DNA of 5,470 bases from Puniceicoccaceae bacterium (lineage in GTDB: Bacteria; Verrucomicrobiota; Verrucomicrobiia; Opitutales; Coraliomargaritaceae). The stretch lies in contig PWZW01000210.1 of NCBI GenBank assembly GCA_003567255.1, forward strand, positions 1 to 5,470, in the 5' to 3' direction. The notes beneath the pieces were generated by a model. That model was not told the DNA's origin, made no database searches, and worked only from the letters and a program-made list of their open reading frames with translations. Of this stretch, positions 1 through 5,161 are shown piece after piece. The position numbers and the translations under genes are program-made. The first letter of the stretch is position 1. Every line of letters starts with the position of its first letter.

Positions 1-124
1 GTTCACCCGGGCGGAGGCAAAACGAGACGGCGTCGAGGACTTTGCGGGTTCCGTAGTGTTTGGAGACCTCCGAGGCCTGAAGCAGGTACTTAGCGGCGGT
101 TGCAGACTTTGGGTCGTTCGGCAT
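1..124 (-). CDS. ABC transporter ATP-binding protein, N-terminal fragment
   Basis: Reading leftward from an ATG at 124-122 gives 41 open codons that run off the left edge. Residues 14-41 have the typical opening of an ABC ATPase: LLQASEVSKHYG, where Tyr24 is the expected A-loop aromatic that stacks on adenine, followed by RKVLDAVSFCLRPGE, the strand just before the Walker A loop. The Walker A motif itself lies outside the window. An in-frame TAG directly precedes the ATG, so no longer upstream start is possible. The product would be a cytoplasmic nucleotide-binding subunit powering a membrane transporter, or possibly an ABC-F ribosome-associated ATPase; 41 residues cannot separate these or give a substrate. 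The gene diverges from the small gene at 226, leaving about 100 bases for both promoters. No clear Shine-Dalgarno sequence is seen. Confidence 0.8.
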   Translation of the reverse strand, partial: MPNDPKSATAAKYLLQASEVSKHYGTRKVLDAVSFCLRPGE

Positions 125-225
125 CTAAACATAGGTGATGGGGAAGGGCGTGAGGCGCAAGGGCGGTGGGACGCTTTCTTGGTCTCAATTTTGCAAAAAA
201 ACGAATCCTTAATTGCTTGATGGGC

Positions 226-453
226 ATGAATGATCGCACCGGAAAAATCCAAGCGCATCCCAGTGTCGGCAACCAAAGCGTTGCGGTGAGTTACGAGACC
301 AAAACAGGACGAAAATCCTTCCATTTGAATCTGAACGCCGATGCATCTCGCGAAGGCCCGCCGCAGGCGATTGAGTCTTTCGCGATGACACCCGAAAGCT
401 ACGCCGAACTTATGCAGCGGGTGGACGTGCATCTGCGCTCCATGCAGCCCTGA
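226..453 (+). CDS. Small hypothetical protein, about 75 residues
   Basis: I do not recognise this protein. From the ATG at 226 it has 75 residues, is soluble in character, and has no signal peptide, membrane segment or cysteine. The middle is polar (SYETKTGRKSFHLNLNADA) and the end (residues about 49-75, TPESYAELMQRVDVHLRSM) looks helical. ATG at 220 and GTG at 166 are in-frame alternatives. GTG 166 has GAGG 10 bases upstream, but it would add an AT-rich stretch (187-215) that looks more like a promoter than coding sequence. No Shine-Dalgarno sequence precedes 220 or 226. The gene diverges from the ABC gene and is followed by an inverted repeat that could end its transcript. Coding status is likely from length, the amphipathic-looking C-terminus and isolation on this strand, but not proven. 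Confidence 0.55.
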   Translation: MNDRTGKIQAHPSVGNQSVAVSYETKTGRKSFHLNLNADASREGPPQAIESFAMTPESYAELMQRVDVHLRSMQP

Positions 454-454
454 A

Positions 455-488
455 GGAAAGGTTCACATTGCCGCTGGCGGACCTTTCC
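455..488 (+). terminator. Inverted repeat after the small gene, possible terminator
   Basis: GGAAAGGT (455-462) and ACCTTTCC (481-488) form a perfect 8-bp stem beginning 1 base after the TGA stop at 451-453. The 18-base loop holds a small inner CCG/CGG pairing (471-473 with 478-480). Position suits a transcription terminator for the small gene, but no T-run follows, so intrinsic termination would be weak. It could instead protect the 3' end or act in either direction. Confidence 0.35.
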
Positions 489-589
489 CCATCGCCGGGA
501 GGCTTTCCCAAATGCTTGCAAATCAGCGTTTGTTTTTGATTGCCTAATGCTGACCGAGGGGCATGATCTACCGTTTTTCACCACAAACC

Positions 590-594
590 GGAGA
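590..594 (+). promoter_or_regulatory. Ribosome binding site for rpoZ
   Basis: GGAGA lies 8 bases before the TTG at 603 and is the clearest Shine-Dalgarno sequence in the window. It decides the non-ATG start of rpoZ. Its first two bases could pair in a small bulged stem (571-576 with 585-591), which might lower accessibility. A weak promoter-like pair, TTGCCT (540-545) and CATGAT (562-567) with 16-base spacing, lies upstream; each hexamer matches the sigma-70 consensus at 4 of 6 positions. Confidence 0.65.
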
Positions 595-602
595 CTTTTA
601 CT

Positions 603-821
603 TTGAGAGACGATTACCTAAGACAAGCCCAAGACATCATCACTGATCCAGATATTTTGGTAAATGTGGTTTCACGCCGTGCCAAACAACTCAAGAGCGG
701 GTACAAGCCCTTGATTGAGTCGCTTGAGCGCCTCTCCGCTGAGGATATGGCGCTGCGCGAAGTGATTGAAGGGAAAATATCCTACGAATTGTTCGAGGAG
801 ACACCCGAACCGGCGAAGTAA
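603..821 (+). CDS. rpoZ: DNA-directed RNA polymerase omega subunit
   Basis: This 72-residue protein matches the small omega subunit, which binds the beta' subunit and aids assembly and stability of the cytoplasmic RNA polymerase core. The family core is clear: DILVNVVSRRAKQLKSG (residues 18-34) corresponds to the conserved 'vlvaskRArqL..G' helix, and MALREVIEGKISYE (about 49-62) to the conserved 'ALREI..Gki' segment. The length is within the usual omega range. The start is TTG at 603, supported by GGAGA 8 bases upstream; no ATG offers a full N-terminus. smpB follows 56 bases downstream on the same strand, and the two are probably co-transcribed. A short imperfect hairpin (AAGG/CCTT, about 817-838) spans the stop codon but lacks a T-run. 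In other bacteria omega is involved in ppGpp response; nothing in this window tests that. Confidence 0.9.
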   Translation: MRDDYLRQAQDIITDPDILVNVVSRRAKQLKSGYKPLIESLERLSAEDMALREVIEGKISYELFEETPEPAK

Positions 822-877
822 GGGCTCATCGGGCCTTCTTCGATTATCCGATGGGGTCATCCCATCCCGCCACCCTA

Positions 878-1357
878 ATGTGCGCGAAAGCAAAAAAGAA
901 TAGTCAGCGATTTACCGAAGTACGCAACGCCAAAGCGGCTCGAAATTTTTTTATCGGAGAGTCCTTTGAGACTGGAATTGTACTCCAAGGCACCGAAGTG
1001 AAGTCTGTGCGTCTGGGCAACGCGCAAATCAATGATGCCTTTGCGCGTTTGGAAAAGTCTCAGGTTTTCCTCTGCAATGCCCACATTGGGGAATACGCCT
1101 TCGGAAATTTCCAAAACCACGAACCACTCAGAAAAAGAAAATTGCTCCTCCACCGTAAGGAGATCAACAAGCTGCGCGGTGCGATTGAAGCCGGCGGCAA
1201 AACCCTCGTCCCTATCCGAATGTATCTCAAGCACGGCCTCGTGAAGGTTGAACTGGCTTTGTGCACGGGTAAAAAACTTTTCGATAAGCGCGAAACTTTA
1301 AAGCGTAAGGTGGAGATGCGAGAGGCCGAACGAGCCATCAGTGCTCGTCGCCGCTAG
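878..1357 (+). CDS. smpB: SsrA-binding protein SmpB
   Basis: SmpB binds the tRNA-like part of tmRNA and brings it to stalled ribosomes, starting trans-translation and tagging of the incomplete protein. From the ATG at 878 the product has 159 residues, the usual family length. Conserved blocks appear in order: NAKAARNFFIGESFETGIVLQ with GTEVKSVR (about residues 17-45), the NHEP-RKRKLLLHRKEINKL block (about 80-100), and KVELALCTGKKLFDKRETLKRK (about 121-142), followed by the basic C-terminal tail ending SARRR that enters the mRNA channel. An in-frame ATG at 851 would add nine residues (MGSSHPATL) that do not resemble the family N-terminus, so 878 is preferred; neither start has a Shine-Dalgarno sequence. 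The tmRNA gene is not in this window. It lies between rpoZ and thrB on the same strand. Confidence 0.95.
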   Translation: MCAKAKKNSQRFTEVRNAKAARNFFIGESFETGIVLQGTEVKSVRLGNAQINDAFARLEKSQVFLCNAHIGEYAFGNFQNHEPLRKRKLLLHRKEINKLRGAIEAGGKTLVPIRMYLKHGLVKVELALCTGKKLFDKRETLKRKVEMREAERAISARRR

Positions 1358-1418
1358 CGAGCAATGGATCCCTCACGTAGGGCTCCCCATAACCGGTAAA
1401 GACACAGCAACTACTTTC

Positions 1419-2351
1419 ATGGAACAGACATCTGTCATCGCCCAAATCCCTGCCAGCACCTCTAATTGCGGCCCAGGTTTCGACACTTTGGGCGTGGCCT
1501 TAAGTCTCTATAATTTCTTCCAGGTGGACCTTCGCGAGGACGCGGAAATCGAGGCGGCCAGCGGAGCGGATACGGTGCTCCAGAATATGGTGCAAGAAGC
1601 GGCGCTTGCTTTTTATGCGCGCAGTGAGCTTCCCGTGCGTGGGTTTACCTACGCTTTATGGGGAGAAATTCCGGCGGCCCGCGGCTTGGGTTCCAGCGCC
1701 TCCATCCGGGCAGGTGTTGTGGCATCGCTGAATCGCTTGTTCGACAATCCGCTGTCCACTGCGGATTTGATTGCGCTGGTCAGTAGCCTTGATCATGCGC
1801 CGGATAACACCTGCGCCGCCTTTGCCGGCGGGTTCTGTGTGGCGCGGACGGATCCGGAGACCGGAGCGTATCGGGAACATCTGCGTTTTGTCCTCCCCGA
1901 GTCACTCGTTTTTGTCGCGGTCTCTCCGGCATTGGAGGTTCGTACGAGCGACAGTCGTGGGCTCTTGCCGCAAAGCCTTCCCTTTGACGACGTGGTGCAA
2001 AGCTTAAACAGTCTGGCGTTTTTAGTGGCAGCCTTTGCCTCGGGGGATTTTTCAAGGCTCAATGGCGCGGTTACCGATCGGATCCATCAGCCCTACCGAG
2101 AAGCGCTCAATCCTTTCGCGCATGAGGCTATCGCTGCGGGCGCGGAGGCAGGCGGGTATACCGGATGGCTGAGTGGGAGTGGTTCGACCGTTATTTGCAT
2201 CGCCCCGGTGCGTCGGGCTCTCCGGGTCGGCGATGCCATGGGCGAGGTGTTCGCACAAAACCAGATCCAGCACCGGATTCACCGATTAGCCGCTGACAAC
2301 CGAGGCTTGGTTGTCGATTACGCCGAAGCTTCCAAAGCCCTTCGGAAATAG
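1419..2351 (+). CDS. thrB: Homoserine kinase (GHMP family)
   Basis: ThrB phosphorylates L-homoserine with ATP to O-phosphohomoserine, the step before threonine synthase, in the cytoplasm. The 310-residue product has the family's length and motifs: PASTSNCGPGFDTLG (residues 11-25), the GHMP ATP-binding loop IPAARGLGSSAS (84-95), APDN followed by AFAGG (127-138), DRIHQPYR (220-227), and the glycine-rich C-terminal motif LSGSGST (251-257). Residue 125 is Asp where I recall most homoserine kinases having Glu (EG.PDN), a possible active-site variation. A longer frame from GTG 1341 would overlap smpB and add 26 residues with no resemblance to the family, so ATG 1419 is chosen. No Shine-Dalgarno sequence is evident. 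The gene follows smpB by 61 bases with no obvious promoter or terminator between, so read-through from the rpoZ-smpB unit is likely. Another GHMP kinase is conceivable but fits the motifs less well. Confidence 0.88.
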   Translation: MEQTSVIAQIPASTSNCGPGFDTLGVALSLYNFFQVDLREDAEIEAASGADTVLQNMVQEAALAFYARSELPVRGFTYALWGEIPAARGLGSSASIRAGVVASLNRLFDNPLSTADLIALVSSLDHAPDNTCAAFAGGFCVARTDPETGAYREHLRFVLPESLVFVAVSPALEVRTSDSRGLLPQSLPFDDVVQSLNSLAFLVAAFASGDFSRLNGAVTDRIHQPYREALNPFAHEAIAAGAEAGGYTGWLSGSGSTVICIAPVRRALRVGDAMGEVFAQNQIQHRIHRLAADNRGLVVDYAEASKALRK

Positions 2352-2367
2352 GGCTGCGTCGGTTTAC

Positions 2368-2396
2368 TTGTATGTGGAAACCCGGGTTGCTATCCT
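2368..2396 (+). promoter_or_regulatory. Candidate promoter for the transglutaminase gene, with internal palindrome
   Basis: TTGTAT (2368-2373) and TATCCT (2391-2396) are separated by 17 bases, and TGC directly before the second hexamer gives an extended -10. The hexamers match consensus at 3 and 4 of 6 positions, so this is only plausible. The spacer contains a perfect 10-base palindrome, AACCCGGGTT (2379-2388), placed where a repressor or activator dimer could bind. Transcription would begin near 2403, giving a leader of about 105 bases. Confidence 0.35.
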
Positions 2397-2456
2397 CTGA
2401 GATTCATTTAAACTTAAGGATGATTTGGTAGGGTGTACCCCTTCAAACTTTGCTTT

Positions 2457-2487
2457 ACTTGAACGGGGGCCTTCCTCGTATTCAAGT
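2457..2487 (+). promoter_or_regulatory. Strong hairpin just upstream of the transglutaminase start
   Basis: ACTTGAA (2457-2463) pairs perfectly with TTCAAGT (2481-2487). Inside it, CGGGG (2464-2468) pairs with CCTCG (2474-2478), including one G-T wobble, leaving a two-base bulge (2479-2480) and a five-base loop. The total is 12 pairs. Four Ts follow at 2491-2494. It could be the thrB terminator or, if the promoter at 2368-2396 is real, a leader hairpin or attenuator for the next gene, whose ATG lies 20 bases downstream. A weaker competing pairing exists between TTCAA (2442-2446) and TTGAA (2459-2463). Confidence 0.5.
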
Positions 2488-2507
2488 CACTTTTGCCCGG
2501 TCCAAAA

Positions 2508-3389
2508 ATGTATCTACGAATTTTTCACCAAAGTGCTTACACCTACGCACACCCGGTCTGCAGTAGTCAAAACGAGTTGAGGCTCATTCCTGTTTCGGAT
2601 GCCTTCCAGGTCTGCCACGCCTACCGTTTGGAGGTGACGCCTGAGCCCTTGCGCGTCCTGAAGTCTCTTGATTTTTTCACTAATCAGGTGGAGCACTTCA
2701 ACGTCGATCCGAGCCATGATAAGCTCACCATCACAGCTTATTCAGAGGTAGAGACCTTTGCCGATTTACGTAACTTCGACGCTGAAATCCCGCGCGCAAA
2801 GTACGACCAAGGAGAGGCCGCCGATCTCCATTATGATTTCCTGCATGAGAGTCACCGCGTCCGGTGGACGCCGGAGCTCTGGCGTCAGTCGGTTGACCTC
2901 ACCGCAGACCAGCCGCTGGGTTCAGGTGCGGTCGGGGCAATCAATCGGTACATTTTTGAAGCTTTTGAATATGCTCCCGGGGAAACCGGGGTGAACACTC
3001 CTATGGCTGAGGTCTTGCAGACCCGGCGGGGCGTCTGTCAGGACTTTGCCCACATCATGCTGGCTCATTGCCGGGCGGTGGGCATTCCCACCCGTTATGT
3101 GAGTGGATATTTTCTGTTTCGCGGCGAGGGCGAGAGCGCACGCCTAAGTAATGAGGCGCTTTCGGCAGGTGCTTCTCACGCTTGGGTGGAGTGCTTGCTT
3201 CCAGGCGTTGGCTGGGTCGGGTATGATCCCACCCACGGCTGCCAGGTCGATCAGCGCTACGTTAAGGTCGCCGTCGGGCGGGATTATTCGGATGTGCGCC
3301 CTATTTCAGGGACTTACCGCGGAAAGGCCAAAGCGGAGCTGGAGGTGCAGGTCGAAGTTGTGGTCGCTACCCCCGAGGTGGCGGTTTAA
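2508..3389 (+). CDS. Transglutaminase-like cysteine protease family protein
   Basis: The 293-residue product has two recognisable parts. Residues 1 to about 100 resemble the bacterial transglutaminase-like N-terminal beta domain (YLRIFHQSAYTYAHPV, then NELRLIP). Residues about 140-250 form the transglutaminase/papain-like core. The catalytic triad is visible: Cys177 in TRRGVCQDFAHIML, His224 in ASHAWVE, and Asp240 in GWVGYDPTHG. Stand-alone bacterial members are generally predicted amidases, proteases or peptide cross-linkers; the substrate cannot be read from sequence. There is no signal peptide or membrane segment, so a cytoplasmic location is inferred. ATG 2508 is preferred because it begins where family members begin; TTG 2493 would add only five residues. 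No Shine-Dalgarno sequence is seen. The ATP-grasp, alpha-E and second transglutaminase genes that often accompany this family are absent here. Confidence 0.9.
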   Translation: MYLRIFHQSAYTYAHPVCSSQNELRLIPVSDAFQVCHAYRLEVTPEPLRVLKSLDFFTNQVEHFNVDPSHDKLTITAYSEVETFADLRNFDAEIPRAKYDQGEAADLHYDFLHESHRVRWTPELWRQSVDLTADQPLGSGAVGAINRYIFEAFEYAPGETGVNTPMAEVLQTRRGVCQDFAHIMLAHCRAVGIPTRYVSGYFLFRGEGESARLSNEALSAGASHAWVECLLPGVGWVGYDPTHGCQVDQRYVKVAVGRDYSDVRPISGTYRGKAKAELEVQVEVVVATPEVAV

Positions 3390-3429
3390 CGAGCGACCTA
3401 AAAAATAATGGAATCAATCTAATCCATGG

Positions 3430-3457
3430 TTGACATCCGTTTTTCAAAATTGATTAT
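3430..3457 (+). promoter_or_regulatory. Sigma-70-type promoter for tRNA-His
   Basis: A perfect TTGACA (3430-3435) is followed 16 bases later by GATTAT (3452-3457, 4 of 6 consensus matches; ATTATC at 17-base spacing is equivalent). Transcription would begin around 3464, about 35 bases before the mature tRNA. A 7-base inverted repeat, AATCAAT (3412-3418) and ATTGATT (3449-3455), flanks the -35 box and overlaps the -10. Confidence 0.65.
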
Positions 3458-3498
3458 CGTTTTTCCTTTGCTTGGCGGAAACAAGTCCAAGTCAAATG

Positions 3499-3575
3499 GT
3501 GGTTGTAGCTCAGTTGGTTAGAGCACCGGTTTGTGGTACCGGGGGCCGCCGGTTCAAGTCCGGTCAGCCACCCCA
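3499..3575 (+). tRNA. tRNA-His (anticodon GTG)
   Basis: A full cloverleaf can be drawn. Acceptor arms are 3499-3505 and 3565-3571 (seven pairs, one G-T). The D stem is GCTC/GAGC (3508-3511 with 3521-3524). The anticodon stem CCGGT/ACCGG (3526-3530 with 3538-3542) encloses loop TTGTGGT with anticodon GTG at 3533-3535. The T stem is 3548-3552 with 3560-3564 around TTCAAGT. The discriminator is C73 (3572) and CCA is encoded (3573-3575). The base before the acceptor stem (3498) is G. G at -1 opposite C73 is the identity signature of histidine tRNA, confirming the assignment. It has its own upstream promoter. Confidence 0.97.
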
Positions 3576-3593
3576 TTTTAAAGTAAGCTTCCG

Positions 3594-3612
3594 AATGAAA
3601 GAGGCTTTCGTT
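3594..3612 (+). terminator. Hairpin downstream of tRNA-His, possible terminator or processing signal
   Basis: AATGAAAG (3594-3601) pairs with CTTTCGTT (3605-3612) over eight positions, including one T-G, around a three-base loop. It begins 19 bases after the tRNA CCA. No T-run follows, so it is a weak intrinsic terminator at best; it may instead mark the 3' end of the precursor. Confidence 0.35.
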
Positions 3613-3637
3613 AAGATCGTGCGGGCGCTTCGATCTT
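3613..3637 (+). repeat. Perfect inverted repeat abutting the previous hairpin
   Basis: AAGATCG (3613-3619) and CGATCTT (3631-3637) form a seven-base stem with an 11-base loop, starting on the base after the preceding hairpin ends. The tandem arrangement suggests a paired 3'-end structure for the tRNA transcript or the start of the structured region that follows. Confidence 0.4.
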
Positions 3638-3895
3638 CGCTGTGAACCGCGCAAGTCTCTTTTTGAGCGCTGGGGAGGGGGTCTACCGGCGTTGGGTTTC
3701 TCGGAGTGGCGGGACGGGTTTGGCTCTGCCGTTTCGTGGGCAAGTCAGCCCATCTATGAGGCCCGGGTAATTAAATCCCATCGACCTTCTGTTAGGACAA
3801 TTGGCTCGCCGGTCGATAGGTGGCCATAAGCGCCTTGATTCACGGAGGTATTTTCCTTTTGCCCTTGCGCCCGCGAACGGCATCTTCTTTCAGCG
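3638..3895. other. Gene-free region with several inverted repeats ahead of the M48 gene
   Basis: I see no convincing gene here on either strand. Several pairings are possible on the + strand: 3681-3691 with 3807-3817 (10 of 11, one wobble and one mismatch), 3711-3717 with 3729-3735 (seven pairs, two G-T), TGGGC/GCCCA (3737-3741 with 3748-3752), and ATCGACC/GGTCGAT (3780-3786 with 3811-3817). The first and last share 3811-3817 and exclude each other. A weak promoter-like pair, TTGGCT (3801-3806) and CATAAG (3825-3830), lies within. GGAGG at 3844-3848 is too far (47 bases) to serve the ATG at 3896. It might be a long leader or an unrecognised RNA gene; I could not find the conserved motifs of SRP RNA, RNase P RNA or tmRNA. 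Confidence 0.35.
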
Positions 3896-5161
3896 ATGAC
3901 ACCTTTGCTACTGCTTTTCACGATTTTACTGTGCCTCAAAGTCCTCGGGGACCTGACGCTTGATTTTCTCAATCTCCGATTAGTGAGGGAGCAGCGTAAC
4001 GCGGTGCCCGAACCTTTGGCGGACTTTGTGGATCTTGAAACGCATCAGCGTTCCGCCGACTACACGCTTGCCAAGGGTCGCTTCGGCATGCTCGAAAGTC
4101 TCTTTTCCGCGGTGCTGTTGGCCGTAGTGGTCCTATCGGGTTTTTTGCCGTGGCTCTTTGCGGTATTCACCGATTTGCTGGGGACGGGTGTTTGGGCCCA
4201 GGGCTTCAGCCTTATTTTAGTTTTTTTCGTGCTGTCCCTTCCCGGCCTACCGCTCGACTGGTGGTCCACCTTCCGGATTGAGGAGCGTTTTGGTTTTAAT
4301 AAAAGTACGTTTCGCCTGTGGGTGAGCGATAAGCTTAAAGGGGGCCTTGTTTCCATTGTCCTCTTGCTTCCGCTGCTCGCACTTCTGGTTGCTTTGGTTC
4401 AGTGGTTTCCGGCAACCTGGTGGGCCTGGGGGTTTGTGGCGTTTTTTGGTTTTCAGTTGGTCATGACGGTTTTGTACCCGATGTACATCATGCCTTTGTT
4501 TAACAAATTGGAGCCGATGGAGGACGGGTCCCTTAAGGATCGGCTCTTCGATCTCGCGGATAAGACCGGTTTTCAGGCAAAAACCATTTTGGTGATGGAT
4601 GGGAGCAAACGCTCCGGACATTCCAATGCTTTTTTCGCCGGCTTTGGGCGTTTTCGCCGGATCGTTCTCTTCGATACCTTGATTGAGCAACTCGACGAGG
4701 CCGAACTGGAGGCAGTCCTGGCACATGAAATCGGGCATTATAAATTGGGCCACATTCCGAAGATGTTGATCATTTCGGCCCTCAGCTCCTTTGGTATATT
4801 TGCGCTTCTGGGATGGTTGTCCGCCGGGGATTGGTTTCTGCGAGGCTTTGGCTTTGGCCCCGAGACGGCGGAACTAATTGCCCCCCTTTTGCTGCTATTC
4901 ATGCTCCTCAGCGGCTTGGTGGGCTTCTGGCTCAGCCCGCTCATGAACGCCCGATCGCGGAAGCATGAGTACGAGGCAGACGCGTTTGCCCGGGAGGCCA
5001 TTAAGGGCTCGGGACCCATGGTGGGTGCCCTGCGGAAACTGCACAAAGAAAATTTGGGCAACTCCACACCCCATCCGCTTTACAGTGCCTTTCACTACTC
5101 TCATCCGGCAATGGTTGAACGATTGGGCGCACTCGAAAATGAAGTTTCACCTCATGCTTAA
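3896..5161 (+). CDS. Ste24/CAAX-type M48 family membrane zinc metalloprotease
   Basis: This 421-residue protein matches the Ste24 (CAAX prenyl protease 1) branch of peptidase family M48, zinc endopeptidases embedded in the inner membrane. The zinc site is complete: HEIGH at residues 277-281 supplies two His ligands and the catalytic Glu278, and Glu358 in HEYEADAFA is the expected third ligand. Other family blocks are DYTLAKGRFG (55-64), RIEERFGFNKSTFRLW (127-142), NAFFAGFGRFRRIVLFD (244-260) and the C-terminal STPHPLYSAFHYSHP with VERL (390-410). About seven hydrophobic segments are visible (roughly 3-25, 66-92, 103-121, 150-171, 177-199, 290-311, 326-349), as in Ste24. Bacteria lack protein prenylation, so a quality-control or membrane-protein-turnover role is inferred. 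ATG 3896 begins the first hydrophobic segment; no upstream in-frame start is near and no Shine-Dalgarno sequence precedes it. Its end overlaps the next gene. Confidence 0.93.
   Translation: MTPLLLLFTILLCLKVLGDLTLDFLNLRLVREQRNAVPEPLADFVDLETHQRSADYTLAKGRFGMLESLFSAVLLAVVVLSGFLPWLFAVFTDLLGTGVWAQGFSLILVFFVLSLPGLPLDWWSTFRIEERFGFNKSTFRLWVSDKLKGGLVSIVLLLPLLALLVALVQWFPATWWAWGFVAFFGFQLVMTVLYPMYIMPLFNKLEPMEDGSLKDRLFDLADKTGFQAKTILVMDGSKRSGHSNAFFAGFGRFRRIVLFDTLIEQLDEAELEAVLAHEIGHYKLGHIPKMLIISALSSFGIFALLGWLSAGDWFLRGFGFGPETAELIAPLLLLFMLLSGLVGFWLSPLMNARSRKHEYEADAFAREAIKGSGPMVGALRKLHKENLGNSTPHPLYSAFHYSHPAMVERLGALENEVSPHA

Noticed and set aside
875..1234. 119-codon open frame on the - strand
   Set aside because: It lies wholly inside smpB, whose motifs are unmistakable, and has no recognisable domain.
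1341..1418. GTG start extending homoserine kinase by 26 residues
   Set aside because: The extension overlaps smpB and does not resemble the family N-terminus; the family begins at ATG 1419.
3454..3654. Open frame of 66 codons on the - strand reading GLEPAAPGTTNRCSNQLSY
   Set aside because: It is the antisense translation of the tRNA-His gene, a well-known artefact seen opposite tRNA genes.
3576..3895. SRP RNA, RNase P RNA or tmRNA gene in the gap after tRNA-His
   Set aside because: None of their conserved core sequences could be found on either strand.
3683..3972. Two overlapping - strand frames (3683-3883 and 3754-3972) in the gene-free region
   Set aside because: Arg/Pro-rich composition typical of random GC-rich reading, no family resemblance and no ribosome binding site.
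4247..4753. 168-codon open frame on the - strand
   Set aside because: It is antisense to the zinc-protease gene, low in hydrophobic order and without any known motif.
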